Below the pieces are notes generated by a model, which was given only the letters and a program-made list of their open reading frames with translations, was not told the origin of the DNA and did no database searches. Position numbers and translations under genes: made by a program. From Granulibacter bethesdensis (GTDB lineage: Bacteria; Pseudomonadota; Alphaproteobacteria; Acetobacterales; Acetobacteraceae): 64,000 nt of DNA. Of the stretch, positions 26,492 to 35,733 are shown one piece after another. The stretch lies in NCBI RefSeq assembly GCF_001889525.1, contig NZ_CP018192.1, forward strand, positions 966,501 to 1,030,500, in the 5' to 3' direction. Every line of letters starts with the position of its first letter. The first letter of the stretch is position 1.

Positions 26492-29329
26492 TCAGGACAG
26501 CGCCTCTCTGACCGCCTCAGCAAGTGTGCTGAGTCCGCTCTCGATGCCGCTGGTGAAATGAACCCGCAAGGCGCGACGACCACGCTCGGCCAGCACATCG
26601 AAATCCCCCCGTGCCTGAGCCGCTTTGACAATGCTGAAGCCGTAGCTCTGGCCGGGAACGGGTTGGTCCTGCGCATCTTCGGTGGTGATTTGCAGGAACA
26701 CACCGCTGTTCGGGCCACCTTTATAGGCCTGTCCGGTAGAGTGCAGGAAACGTGGACCGAAACCGAGGCAGGTTGCCACATGCTTCGCGCTCAAGATCTG
26801 TGCCCGGATGGCCTGCATCGCGGCTTCATGGGCCTCGGTATGCTCGATATAGGCCAGCAGGGCAGCATAATCACCGCTGCCGATCCGGTCGAAATGGATC
26901 TTTAACGCTTCTGCCAGGCTTGTAGGAGCGCCGAATGCGGCTGCATTCCGCGGATCGGCATAGAGAGCAATGCCTTCACCGGTGAAGAACGGTTTTTCTT
27001 CAGGCAAAGAGCCAGTTTTTTCAACCGAGCTGGTCAGTTCGCGTGTCTTGATCTTGCTGGCTTCGACATCTGGTTGATCGAACGGATTGATGTCGAGGAT
27101 GGCACCGGCAACGGCTGTTGCAATTTCCCAGCGGAAGAATTCCTGCCCAATATGCAGCGTGCTGGGAACGGTCAGACGCGCCACCGGATGCCCGGCTTTT
27201 TCCAGAGCCGCCACAAAGGCAGCCTGTTCAGCATCTTCACCGTCTTTCAGCGCGATATAGGCAAAGAAACGATCATTCCCGTAAGCAGTGGGATCAAGAC
27301 GAGGTTCATCGGCAACAGGGATCAGCCCCTTGCCCTGCTTACCGGTCGATTCCGCCAGAAGCTGTTCCAGCCACGCACCGATATCGGCAATGCCGGGGGA
27401 GGCGATCAGCGTCACCTTGTCCCGTTTGTATTTTGTCGCCGCGACGCCCAAAGCGAGACCGAGTTGCAGGCCGGGATTTTGTGCCGGAGGTGCATAAGGA
27501 CCGCAGGCATGAACCATTTCAAGCGTTTTTGACAGGAAAGCCGGAACGTCGATGCCAATAGCCGCCGCCGGCACCAAACCAAATTTGGAGAGCACGGAGT
27601 AGCGTCCGCCAATGCTTTTCACGCCATGGAAAATGTCGGCAAACCCATCCTGTCGGGCAACCTCTTCCATATGGGAGCCGGGATCGGTCACCGCGACGAA
27701 ATGACGGCCGTTCTTGCCTGCTGCTTCATAGAAATACTGCTTGAAGATATTCGGCTCCAGCGTGCTGCCGGATTTGCTGGAGACGATGAAAAGGGTGGTC
27801 GGCAACGCCACCGCATCACGGATCGCCTTCACCTGCGCCGGATCGGTGCTGTCCAGCATATGGAAAGTCGGCCAGCCACTGCGCTGTCCGAAAGTCTTGC
27901 TCAGCACTTCGGGGCCAAGGCTGGAACCGCCCATGCCGAGCAGCACGACATCGGTATAGCCGCCTTCCTGGACATGCTGCGCAAAGCGGGTCAGTGTGTC
28001 GGCATCAGCCAGTTCCTGTTCGACAATGTGCAGCCAGCCCAACCATTTGTCTTCATCGGCATTGGTCCACAAAGTCTTTTCACCACGCCACAAGGCACGG
28101 ATCAGGCCGTCGCGACGCCAGGTTTCGGTCTCGGTCTCGACATCTTTTTTCAGCGCGTCAGAGCCGAAAGAGATGACGCTACGGGTGGCTTCACCATCGA
28201 AAAACTGAGCACGACGCTGGGCCACGGCACCATAGAGCTTGTCGGCATCATCGGCGAAACGCTGCACGCCATCGACGACCAGATCAGTGGTGATCTGATC
28301 GAGGGAAATGCCCTGTGCTGCGAGGTCATGCAGAGTTTTCTGTGCGGCTTCCAGATCGTCCTCGATCGTGGTTGCAATTTTGCCGTGATCGCGGGTGGCA
28401 TCCATGGTCGCGGGGGGCATGGTATTGACCGTGTTGGCCCCGATCAGTGTCTCGACATAGAGCGTATCCGGCAGATCCTTGCTCTTGACGCCGGTGGAGG
28501 CCCAGAGCAGACGCTGCGGATTGGCGCCTTTGGCTTCCAGTGCCTTCCATCGCGGATCGGCGATCAGTTTTTTATAGTGCTGATAGGCCATTTTTGCGTT
28601 GGCAATGGCCACCTTGCCGTACAGGCTGCGCAGAACATCGGCATCGCCTTCTCCGGCTTTCAGCTTGCGCTCGACCTCTTTCTCGACGGAGGCGTCAATG
28701 CGGCTGACGAAGAAGCTGGCGACGCTGGCAATGTGGGAGATGTCTTCTCCCTTTGCGGCGCGTGCCTCCAGACCCTTGATATAGGCCCAGGCGACCGCAT
28801 CGTAAGCTTTCAGCGAGAAGAGCAGGGTGACATTGATATTGATGCCATCGGCAATCAGCGTTTCGATGGCGGGTACGCCTGCCTCCGTGCCTGGCACCTT
28901 GATCATCAGATTAGGCTTGTCGACAGTCTGCCACAGGCGGCGGGCCTCATCGATCGTGTCCTGAGTGCGGAGGGCCAGATAGGGTGATACTTCGAGGCTG
29001 ATATAGCCGTCCTGACCTTTCGTCTGCTCCCATACCGGATAGAGCTGATCGGCGGCATGGCTGATATCGGTGATCGCCAGCGTTTCATAAAGCGTGGAAA
29101 TTTCCAGATCGCCGCGGTCGAGCGTTTCCTTCAATTGCGGATCGTATTCCTTGCTCTGACCGATGGCTTTTTCAAAAATGCTGGGATTGGAAGTGACGCC
29201 GCGTACACCGTCACGCTCGATCAGTTTCACCAGCTCCCCGCTTTCCAGCAGGGAGCGGCTGACGAAATCCAGCCATGGCGATTGCCCGTGATCGTTGAGC
29301 TGGGCGAGGGGGTTCTTGGTTTCGCTCAT
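26492..29329 (-). CDS. tal-pgi: Bifunctional transaldolase / glucose-6-phosphate isomerase fusion
   Basis: A 945-residue natural fusion. Residues 1 to about 370 are a transaldolase: TSNPSIFEKAI at 46-56 and the Schiff-base motif LMIKVPGTEAG with Lys144. The C-terminal part is phosphoglucose isomerase: LGMGGSSLGPEVL near 465, SKSGSTLEPN near 510 and the closing catalytic region. One polypeptide thus links sedoheptulose/erythrose exchange with conversion of fructose-6-phosphate to glucose-6-phosphate, closing the oxidative cycle. This fusion is known in acetic acid bacteria and a few others. It lies four bases after tkt and was not split by any frame break. Confidence 0.97.
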   Translation of the reverse strand: MSETKNPLAQLNDHGQSPWLDFVSRSLLESGELVKLIERDGVRGVTSNPSIFEKAIGQSKEYDPQLKETLDRGDLEISTLYETLAITDISHAADQLYPVWEQTKGQDGYISLEVSPYLALRTQDTIDEARRLWQTVDKPNLMIKVPGTEAGVPAIETLIADGININVTLLFSLKAYDAVAWAYIKGLEARAAKGEDISHIASVASFFVSRIDASVEKEVERKLKAGEGDADVLRSLYGKVAIANAKMAYQHYKKLIADPRWKALEAKGANPQRLLWASTGVKSKDLPDTLYVETLIGANTVNTMPPATMDATRDHGKIATTIEDDLEAAQKTLHDLAAQGISLDQITTDLVVDGVQRFADDADKLYGAVAQRRAQFFDGEATRSVISFGSDALKKDVETETETWRRDGLIRALWRGEKTLWTNADEDKWLGWLHIVEQELADADTLTRFAQHVQEGGYTDVVLLGMGGSSLGPEVLSKTFGQRSGWPTFHMLDSTDPAQVKAIRDAVALPTTLFIVSSKSGSTLEPNIFKQYFYEAAGKNGRHFVAVTDPGSHMEEVARQDGFADIFHGVKSIGGRYSVLSKFGLVPAAAIGIDVPAFLSKTLEMVHACGPYAPPAQNPGLQLGLALGVAATKYKRDKVTLIASPGIADIGAWLEQLLAESTGKQGKGLIPVADEPRLDPTAYGNDRFFAYIALKDGEDAEQAAFVAALEKAGHPVARLTVPSTLHIGQEFFRWEIATAVAGAILDINPFDQPDVEASKIKTRELTSSVEKTGSLPEEKPFFTGEGIALYADPRNAAAFGAPTSLAEALKIHFDRIGSGDYAALLAYIEHTEAHEAAMQAIRAQILSAKHVATCLGFGPRFLHSTGQAYKGGPNSGVFLQITTEDAQDQPVPGQSYGFSIVKAAQARGDFDVLAERGRRALRVHFTSGIESGLSTLAEAVREALS

Positions 29330-29333
29330 GATA

Positions 29334-31430
29334 TCACCGTGCTTTCGCGTGTTTTTTGACCTGCTCGCGCGCGGCTTCGGCCACGGCGTGCGGGGTAAAG
29401 CCGAAATGTTTCAGCAGCTCTGCCAGCGGGGCAGAAGCCCCGAACGTGTGCATACCGATCACTGTGCCTTCGGAACCGGCGTAGCGCTCCCATCCAAATG
29501 TCGCACCCTGTTCAATGGTAACGCGGGCCTTGATCGAGGGAGGCAGGACATTGTCGCGATAAGACTGATCCTGACGCTCGAACAGTTCCCAGCTTGGCAG
29601 GGAGACGACGCGGGCTTTGATGCCTTCCTGAGCCAGCGTTTCATGCGCGGCGATGCAGTGTTGGACCTCGCTGCCGGTCCCGATCAGGATCACGTCGGGG
29701 GCGCCATCCGTGTCAGCCAGAATATAGCCGCCACGGGCGACACCGCTGGCAGATGCGTATTTGCTACGATCCACAGTCGGCAAGGCCTGACGTGACAGGA
29801 TCAGACAGACCGGCTGATGCTGGAACGGGATCAGGGTGCGCCATGCTTCTGCGACCTCGTTCGCGTCGGCGGGGCGGATCACGATGTTGCCGGGAATGGA
29901 ACGCAGGCTGATCAGTTGCTCGACAGGTTGATGGGTCGGGCCATCTTCGCCTACGCCGATGCTGTCATGGGTGAAAATCCAGATTGCCGGGATTTCCATC
30001 AGCGATGCCAGGCGGATGGGAGCGCGCATATAGTCGCTGAAGATCAGGAAGCCGGAGCCGTAAGGTCGCAGCTTGGACAGCGCCATACCGTTGATGGCTG
30101 ACCCCATCGCGTGCTCACGGATACCCCAATGAAAGTTACGGCCGAGGCGGTTTTCAGCCGAGAAGCTTCCCCCCGCATTCTCACCGGCCGCATCCGTGAA
30201 AGTCAGCAGCGTATTGGTGGAGGGGGCGAGATCGGCTGAACCTCCCAGCAGCCACGGAATATGCTTGGCAACGGCATTCAGCACCTTGCCGCTGGACTGA
30301 CGGGTGGCAATGCCTTTCGCATCGGCTTCGAAAACCGGAATGTCCTTATCCCAGCCTTCCGGCAGGGTGCGCTTCTCGATTTGATCGATTTCGCTGGCCA
30401 GATCGGGATATTCGGAGCGGTAGCGGGCAAACAGCGCCTGCCATTCCTTGTTCAGACGGGCAGAGCGTGCACTGATTCCATTGGCGAAGGTTTCATAAAC
30501 GCCGTCCGGCACCAGGAATTTGGCATCTTCCGGCCAGCCATAAAACTTCTTCGCGAGCTTGATTTCTTCGTCACCAAGCGGGGAGCCATGCGCTTCATGC
30601 GTATCCTGCTTGTGCGGCGCGCCCCAGCCAATGATGCTGTGAACCAGAATAAAGGCCGGCTTGCCGGTTTTTGCGCTCCGGATATGGCTTAGCAGCGCAT
30701 CAAGCTTCGCAGTGTCGTTGGCGTCGTCCAGAGTATGGACATCCCATCCATATGCGGCAAATCGTGCTGCGACATCCTCACCGAAGGCCAAATTGGTACG
30801 GCCCTCGATCGTGATGTGGTTGCTGTCATAGATCCACACCAGATTATCGAGCTTGAGATGACCGGCCAGTGAAGCCGCCTCGCCAGAGACACCCTCCATC
30901 ATGTCGCCATCGCCGCACATGGCATAAATATTGTAGTCAAATAAAGTGTAGCCGGGCCGATTATAGCGGGCGGCGAGATATTTCTCGGCAATGGCCATGC
31001 CGACGCTGTTGGCGACGCCCTGACCCAGCGGGCCGGTTGTAGTCTCCACACCGCTGGTATGGTGATATTCGGGGTGACCCGGCGTCTTGCTGCTCATCTG
31101 GCGGAATTGCTCGATATCCTGGAGCGTCACCGCTTTCTGGCCGGATGTGTTGTATTTATTATCGACAGCCTCGGTGCCGGTAAGGTGCAACAGCGCGTAG
31201 AGCAGCATCGATGCGTGACCGATGGACAGTACGAAACGGTCGCGATTCGGCCAGATCGGGTCCGCCGGATCAAAATTCAGGTGATTTTGCCACAGCGTAT
31301 AGGCCACAGGGGCCATGGACATAGGTGTACCAGGATGCCCGGAATTGGCCTTCTGGACCGCGTCCATCGCCAGGGTACGGATGGTGTTGATTGCAACCGT
31401 ATCGCGAGTATCGGGGTGGTGCGTGTCCAT
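29334..31430 (-). CDS. tkt: Transketolase
   Basis: A 698-residue thiamine-diphosphate enzyme that transfers two-carbon ketol units between pentose, triose, tetrose and heptose phosphates. The N-terminus NTIRTLAMDAVQKANSGHPG is typical. GDGDMMEGVSGEA near residue 155 begins the thiamine-diphosphate/Mg motif, and EDGPTHQPVEQ near 470 belongs to the pyrimidine-binding domain. The ATG at 31430 is preferred to a TTG one codon earlier; GAAGAGG lies about ten bases upstream. It is the first gene of the leftward operon, whose promoter should lie in the long intergenic region that follows. Confidence 0.97.
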   Translation of the reverse strand: MDTHHPDTRDTVAINTIRTLAMDAVQKANSGHPGTPMSMAPVAYTLWQNHLNFDPADPIWPNRDRFVLSIGHASMLLYALLHLTGTEAVDNKYNTSGQKAVTLQDIEQFRQMSSKTPGHPEYHHTSGVETTTGPLGQGVANSVGMAIAEKYLAARYNRPGYTLFDYNIYAMCGDGDMMEGVSGEAASLAGHLKLDNLVWIYDSNHITIEGRTNLAFGEDVAARFAAYGWDVHTLDDANDTAKLDALLSHIRSAKTGKPAFILVHSIIGWGAPHKQDTHEAHGSPLGDEEIKLAKKFYGWPEDAKFLVPDGVYETFANGISARSARLNKEWQALFARYRSEYPDLASEIDQIEKRTLPEGWDKDIPVFEADAKGIATRQSSGKVLNAVAKHIPWLLGGSADLAPSTNTLLTFTDAAGENAGGSFSAENRLGRNFHWGIREHAMGSAINGMALSKLRPYGSGFLIFSDYMRAPIRLASLMEIPAIWIFTHDSIGVGEDGPTHQPVEQLISLRSIPGNIVIRPADANEVAEAWRTLIPFQHQPVCLILSRQALPTVDRSKYASASGVARGGYILADTDGAPDVILIGTGSEVQHCIAAHETLAQEGIKARVVSLPSWELFERQDQSYRDNVLPPSIKARVTIEQGATFGWERYAGSEGTVIGMHTFGASAPLAELLKHFGFTPHAVAEAAREQVKKHAKAR

Positions 31431-31794
31431 CAAGGCAATCCTCTTCCGCGTAATATGTCGATGTCAGGCCAATAGAGCAGAGCGATGCGACCGGGAAGGT
31501 CGCAGACCACTTATCGGCGTGCCGGAGTAAGCATGACGGGTTCCCTGTGAACGGTCGGACGGAGAGAAGCGTTCCATCCCTATACACGATTGGGTAAGGC
31601 CCGTTGTGAGGCCATTGGTGCAGGGCATGCCATATGCCTGGTATGTTATCAGCCAGGGCCATTATCTGCCAGTTCAGAAAAATGTCGTCTGTCGCAGCCA
31701 GTGGGTTCTGTCAGTCTGGAGGTATCCAGCCTATCATCTAACACGCCGTCCGCAACTGCCTTCACACGACAAACCTGTGACACTGCGCTGAGGC

Positions 31795-31842
31795 ATTGCC
31801 CTTGAGATATTGCCCCTGAGACATTGCCCCTGAGACATTGCA
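31795..31842 (+). repeat. 14-bp tandem repeat
   Basis: Three adjacent units, ATTGCCCTTGAGAT then ATTGCCCCTGAGAC twice, followed by a partial ATTGCA. A degenerate unit (ACTGCGCTGAGGC) precedes them at 31782. The units are too short and have no spacers, so this is not a CRISPR array. Confidence 0.85.
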
Positions 31843-31893
31843 TCGTACCAGGATTTGCTTGCTCTGCTTGATCGGGCAGGGAGGGGCGGGTGA

Positions 31894-31912
31894 AAGAAAA
31901 TAAGATTTTCTT
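31894..31912. promoter_or_regulatory. Operator-like inverted repeat upstream of rpiA and tkt
   Basis: AAGAAAAT and ATTTTCTT form a perfect 8-bp inverted repeat with a 3-base spacer (AAG). The AT-rich symmetry suits a dimeric regulator. There is no T tract, so a terminator is less likely. Confidence 0.4.
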
Positions 31913-32106
31913 CGGATAGCCTCAGCTTCCGCTTCCATGCGCGGGGTAGCCATGCTGATGACCTTCCTGCGATAGTGGGGCATCAGACGGATGGTGCATC
32001 CTCTGAGCAGAGTATGTCACTTTAAAATCTTGTTTATTGTGTGTGCCTGATGCGGCTGAGAATCATCGCGCCGTATCGGGATAAATGGTCGCGGGGAGCC
32101 TGAACG

Positions 32107-32799
32107 ATGGATACGGATGCGCTGAAGCGCCTGGCGGGGGAGGAGGCGGCAGCCCTTGTTCAGGATGGCATGGTGGTTGGACTTGGGACTGGATCGACCG
32201 CTGCCTGCATGGTGGATGCGCTGATCAGACGCGTGGCGCAGGGCCTGAAGATCGTGGGAATTCCGACATCGATCCGCACGGCGGAGCAGGCGCAGGCTGG
32301 CGGCATTCCTCTGACCGATCTGGGCGCACATCCGCGGATCGACCTCACGATTGACGGTGCGGATCAGGTAGAGCGTGGCACTTTGAATCTCATCAAAGGT
32401 ATGGGCGGCGCCCTGTTGCGGGAAAAGCTTGTGGCTGCTGCCAGTGAGCGGCTGGTCATTATTGTCGATGATCGCAAATTGTCCGAAAATCTGTCTCTGC
32501 CGGTTCCTGTTGAGGTGGTTCCGTTCGGCTGGCAGGCGACCGATCTGCGTATTCAGGCGCTCGGTGGCCGTACCGTATTGAGGGGTGGCGCGGATGGCAC
32601 TCCTTATGTCACGGATAATCACAACTATATCCTCGATGTGGATTTCGGAGCGATGGGCGGCTCCCGTAAGCCGGAGACACTGGATGCGGCGTTGCGGGAG
32701 ATTGTCGGCGTCGTCGAGACCGGATTTTTCATCCACCGTGCGGAAACCGTCATTATCGCCGGTGAAGGGGGCGTCACGCGCTGGCAGCGTTCGGCCTGA
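32107..32799 (+). CDS. rpiA: Ribose-5-phosphate isomerase A
   Basis: A 230-residue enzyme interconverting ribose-5-phosphate and ribulose-5-phosphate. The motif GLGTGSTAACMV at residues 25-36 binds the phosphate. DLTIDGADQVE near 79-89 carries the active-site acids, and KGMGGALLREKLV near 98 includes the catalytic Lys/Glu region. GGGG AG before the ATG fits a ribosome binding site. It is divergent from the tkt operon and followed six bases later by gntK, so these two form a pair feeding and using the same pathway. Confidence 0.95.
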   Translation: MDTDALKRLAGEEAAALVQDGMVVGLGTGSTAACMVDALIRRVAQGLKIVGIPTSIRTAEQAQAGGIPLTDLGAHPRIDLTIDGADQVERGTLNLIKGMGGALLREKLVAAASERLVIIVDDRKLSENLSLPVPVEVVPFGWQATDLRIQALGGRTVLRGGADGTPYVTDNHNYILDVDFGAMGGSRKPETLDAALREIVGVVETGFFIHRAETVIIAGEGGVTRWQRSA

Positions 32800-32805
32800 G
32801 CTCTT

Positions 32806-33312
32806 ATGGCGGTTTGTCGATCCATGCTGCTGGTGGTGATGGGGGTTTCCGGCTCCGGCAAGACCACCATTGCGCAGGCGCTGGCGCGGCGGCTTGGTCT
32901 GGTGTTTCAGGATGCTGACGATTTCCACTCTGCAGCCAATATCGCCCGGATGAAAGCGCGTATTCCCCTGACAGAGGCTGATCGTGCCCCATGGCTTGCC
33001 ACCATCGCTGCCTGGGTCAGGAATCAGGCTGAATCCGGGGAAGGGGGCGTGCTGGCCTGCTCCCTGTTGCGCCATTCCTATCGTGAGCAGGTTCTGTCAG
33101 GGGTGCCGGATCGCCGCCTTATTTATCTGCGGGTGAAAGCGGATATTCTGAGGGCGCGTCTGGAGCATCGATCCGGACATTTCATGCCTGCCAGCCTGTT
33201 GGACAACCAGCTTGCGACACTGGAAGAGCCTGCCGACACGGAGCATGCTCTGACGGTGGATGCCAGCCAGAGTCCTGAGGCCGTAGTAGCGGAGATCATC
33301 CGCCGGTTGTAA
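32806..33312 (+). CDS. gntK: Gluconokinase
   Basis: A 168-residue kinase of the GntK family that phosphorylates gluconate to 6-phosphogluconate with ATP. Walker A GVSGSGKTT is near residues 14-22, and the family segment QDADDFHSAANIARMKARIPLTEADRAPWL follows, containing the substrate-binding DADDFH and the lid residues. ACSLLRHSYREQ near 85 is also typical. The start may be the ATG at 32806 or the one at 32824 (MLLVV). Gluconate made by periplasmic glucose oxidation in acetic acid bacteria would enter the pathway through this enzyme, consistent with its place beside rpiA. Confidence 0.93.
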   Translation: MAVCRSMLLVVMGVSGSGKTTIAQALARRLGLVFQDADDFHSAANIARMKARIPLTEADRAPWLATIAAWVRNQAESGEGGVLACSLLRHSYREQVLSGVPDRRLIYLRVKADILRARLEHRSGHFMPASLLDNQLATLEEPADTEHALTVDASQSPEAVVAEIIRRL

Positions 33313-33399
33313 CAGGAGGGCAGGGGCGATCTCGCTTCACAGAGTTGCTGACTTATTCTGACACTTCGGACATTTCAACGTATCCATGAAGGGGGGCTC

Positions 33400-33876
33400 A
33401 TGAAGCGCCGACAGTATTGCGTGTTGTCATTGCTGGCCATCGGGACCTGGGGGCTGGGGTCTGTTTCGGCGCAGGCCGAGCCGCCCCTCGTCAGTGAGGC
33501 ATGGGCGCGTCCTTCCATGGCGGCTGGGCATCCGGGCGTTGTCTATCTGACCATCAGAGGGCGCGGAGAGGGGGACAGGGTGGTGTCTTTCTCCACGCCA
33601 GTCGCAAGTTCGGCGGAGTTGCACCGGACCACCATGGAGCATGGCATCATGCATATGGACCCGGTTTCCGGCCTCGATGTTCCCGCCAGTGGCACGGTGC
33701 GGCTGACCCCCGGTGGCTATCACATCATGCTGATGGGGCTGAAACAGGGGTTGAAAGTCGGTGACCATTTTCCGCTAACCCTGACATTTCAGCATGCAGG
33801 CCTGCAGACGGTCGATGCTGTCGTGGCGACCAGTGGCAATGGTGCCCATGATCTGCATGTCAAAGATCACCATTAG
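33400..33876 (+). CDS. PCu(A)C-family periplasmic copper chaperone
   Basis: A 158-residue exported protein of the DUF461/PCu(A)C family, which delivers Cu(I) to cytochrome oxidase in the periplasm. Residues 1-26 form a signal peptide ending VSAQA. The copper motif H(M)X10MX21HXM is recognisable: the LHRTTMEHGIMHM region near 78-87 and PGGYHIMLMGL near 107-117 provide the His and Met ligands. The C-terminal HDLHVKDHH adds further His. The nucleoside transporter gene starts only seven bases later, an unexpected partner. No oxidase genes are adjacent. Confidence 0.9.
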   Translation: MKRRQYCVLSLLAIGTWGLGSVSAQAEPPLVSEAWARPSMAAGHPGVVYLTIRGRGEGDRVVSFSTPVASSAELHRTTMEHGIMHMDPVSGLDVPASGTVRLTPGGYHIMLMGLKQGLKVGDHFPLTLTFQHAGLQTVDAVVATSGNGAHDLHVKDHH

Positions 33877-33882
33877 ACAACG

Positions 33883-35151
33883 GTGATGGAGATGGCGACG
33901 TGGCAGGGCCTGCTGGGTCTGGCGGCATTTCCTCTGATCGCATGGTTGCTGGGGGAACATCGGTGCGTGCGTGTGCCGTGGCGCGTCGTGGGATCGGCTT
34001 TTGCGCTCCAGATGGTGTTTGCGCTGCTTCTGCTGCGTATTCCCGGTAGTGCGGTCCTGCTACTGGGATTAAACAGGGTGGCACTGACCCTGCAGGAGGC
34101 AACCGACGCCGGAACCTGTTTTGTGTTCGGTTATCTGGGTGGTGGTCCGTTGCCGTTCGCGGAAACAATGCCGGGAGCCAGTTTCATTCTGGCTTTCAAG
34201 GTGTTGCCGTTGGTGCTGGTGATCAGCGCTCTGTCCGCGCTGCTGTATTACTGGGGCGTGTTGCAGCGTGTTGCCCGTGTGCTGGCTCTGCTGCTGCGCC
34301 GGGTGATGGGGATTTCGGGTGCGCTGGCACTGGCGGCGGCAACCCATATCTATGTCGGAATGATTGAGGCTCCGTTGCTGATCCGTCCTTATCTGGCCGG
34401 GATGCAGCGTGGAGAGCTGTTCGCCGTGATGACCTGCGGCATGGCCGGAATCGCTGGGACCATGATGGTGCTGTATGCCAGCCTGATCGGGCCGGTCATG
34501 CCGGGCGCGTTGGGGCATATTCTCGTGGCGTCGGTGATCAGCACGCCGGCGGCTCTGGGGATGGCTGCGTTGATGGTTCCCTTCGAGATGGCTGAAGATC
34601 GTGGCAAGGAAAAAGGGTTGGGGGCGTCACTTTCTGTTGAGGAAGTGCCGGCCGGAGCACTTGATGCACTGGTCAAGGGAACGCGGGATGGTATCGCGCC
34701 CCTGATCGGTATTCTGACAGTGCTGATCGTTGCAGTGGCTCTGGTGCATCTGGTGAATGATGCCCTGTTCCTGATGCCGGGTTCGCCCAGTTTGCAGGAG
34801 CTGGCTGCATGGCCTTTTCGTCCGTTGATGTGGCTGGCGGGCATCCCGTCTGATCAGGTTGGGGTGGCGGCCGGCCTGATGGGGCAGAAGACCATCATCA
34901 ATGAGTTCGTGGCCTATAATGGATTGGCCCATCTGCATGCTGGCACTCTGGATGCACATGCACGGCTGATTGTAACCTATGCGCTGTGTGGTTTTGCCAA
35001 TCTTGGCTCTGCCGGCATTCTGATCGGCGGCATGGGAGCGATGGTGCCGGCGCGACGGGCTGAAATCGCAGAGCTTGGTTTGCGATCCGTGCTGTCCGGA
35101 ACCTTGGCGACCTGCATGAGTGGGACCGTAGCCGGCCTGCTGCTGGGGTGA
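33883..35151 (+). CDS. Concentrative nucleoside transporter (NupC family)
   Basis: A 422-residue inner-membrane protein of the CNT family, proton- or sodium-driven nucleoside uptake carriers. About ten hydrophobic segments are visible. The family motifs [10 protein letters not shown] near residue 86, GVLQRVARV near 124, and the helical-hairpin segments [13 protein letters not shown] near 150 and [12 protein letters not shown] near 328 contain the nucleoside-binding residues. The C-terminal [17 protein letters not shown] is typical. The start may be a GTG at 33883 or the ATGs at 33886/33892. It follows the copper chaperone gene closely and overlaps slightly with an extended reading of the next gene. 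Confidence 0.92.
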   Translation: MMEMATWQGLLGLAAFPLIAWLLGEHRCVRVPWRVVGSAFALQMVFALLLLRIPGSAVLLLGLNRVALTLQEATDAGTCFVFGYLGGGPLPFAETMPGASFILAFKVLPLVLVISALSALLYYWGVLQRVARVLALLLRRVMGISGALALAAATHIYVGMIEAPLLIRPYLAGMQRGELFAVMTCGMAGIAGTMMVLYASLIGPVMPGALGHILVASVISTPAALGMAALMVPFEMAEDRGKEKGLGASLSVEEVPAGALDALVKGTRDGIAPLIGILTVLIVAVALVHLVNDALFLMPGSPSLQELAAWPFRPLMWLAGIPSDQVGVAAGLMGQKTIINEFVAYNGLAHLHAGTLDAHARLIVTYALCGFANLGSAGILIGGMGAMVPARRAEIAELGLRSVLSGTLATCMSGTVAGLLLG

Positions 35152-35181
35152 CTGGAGCGGCGTTGCTGGCAGCAGACAGGC

Positions 35182-35210
35182 TTGCAAAATCATTTCGCCA
35201 CGGCTCTATT
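35182..35210 (+). promoter_or_regulatory. Promoter of the DUF1348-TetR unit
   Basis: TTGCAA (35182-35187) and TCTATT (35205-35210) are separated by 17 bases. The -10 box touches the operator palindrome at 35209-35226, so repressor binding should block transcription. Confidence 0.6.
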
Positions 35211-35226
35211 GTACCGATCGGTACAA
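35209..35226. promoter_or_regulatory. Perfect 18-bp palindromic operator
   Basis: TTGTACCGATCGGTACAA is a perfect palindrome lying between the predicted -10 box and the ribosome binding site of the DUF1348 gene. Its form fits TetR-family operators, and a TetR gene is the second gene of this unit, which suggests autoregulation. Confidence 0.75.
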
Positions 35227-35237
35227 AGGAATCCATC

Positions 35238-35726
35238 ATGCCCGCTTCGATTCAGGATCAGCCTCGTCCTCCCTTGCCGCCTTTTTCCTGGGAAGATGCG
35301 GTGAAGAAAGTGCGTGCTGCGGAAGATGCGTGGAACGGGCGCAGTCCGGCACGCATTGCTCTGGCCTACACATCGGACAGCGTCTGGCGCAACCGCTCCG
35401 AATTTCTGCGTGGTCGGCAGGAGATTGAGGCGTTCCTGACCCGGAAATGGGAGAGGGAGCATGAATATCGCCTGATCAAGGAGATATGGGCTTATGGCGA
35501 TCATCGCATTGCCGTGCGCTTCGTCTATGAATGGCGGAATGAACACGGTCAGTGGTTTCGTTCCCATGGCAACGAGAACTGGGAATTTGCGGCAAACGGT
35601 CTGATGCAGGCGCGTCATGCGAGCATCAATGATGTTCCGATCACCCAGGAGCAGCGCCTGTTTTTATGGGATCGTTCGGGACCGCGCCCGGCGGATCATC
35701 CTGGCCTGACGGAATTAGGGCTGTAG
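35238..35726 (+). CDS. NTF2-like protein (DUF1348/SnoaL family)
   Basis: A 162-residue protein of the DUF1348 family with the NTF2-like cone fold. Diagnostic segments are [19 protein letters not shown] near residue 28, [11 protein letters not shown] near 50, [19 protein letters not shown] near 75 and [14 protein letters not shown] near 108. Family members are small stand-alone proteins often linked to TetR or NemR regulators and electrophile or redox stress; the chemical role is not established. The ATG at 35238 follows AAAGGA; a longer frame would begin inside the transporter gene. The TetR gene follows seven bases after its stop. Confidence 0.85.
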   Translation: MPASIQDQPRPPLPPFSWEDAVKKVRAAEDAWNGRSPARIALAYTSDSVWRNRSEFLRGRQEIEAFLTRKWEREHEYRLIKEIWAYGDHRIAVRFVYEWRNEHGQWFRSHGNENWEFAANGLMQARHASINDVPITQEQRLFLWDRSGPRPADHPGLTELGL

Positions 35727-35733
35727 CCCGGCG

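Larger units (their letters stand above)
31431..32106. other. Long non-coding interval between tkt and rpiA
   Basis: About 675 bases separate the divergent tkt and rpiA genes, unusual in this dense window. I see no convincing gene: short frames lack a ribosome binding site and family resemblance. It should hold promoters for both operons. It contains a 14-bp tandem repeat at 31795-31842 and a perfect inverted repeat at 31894-31912, listed separately. The rest shows nothing I can identify. Confidence 0.7.

Noticed and set aside
27626-28987. A 453-codon plus-strand frame inside tal-pgi
   Set aside because: It is antisense to the conserved fusion gene, with no ribosome binding site or family similarity.
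31795-31842. Possible CRISPR array
   Set aside because: The units are 14 bp and contiguous without spacers, and no cas genes are present.
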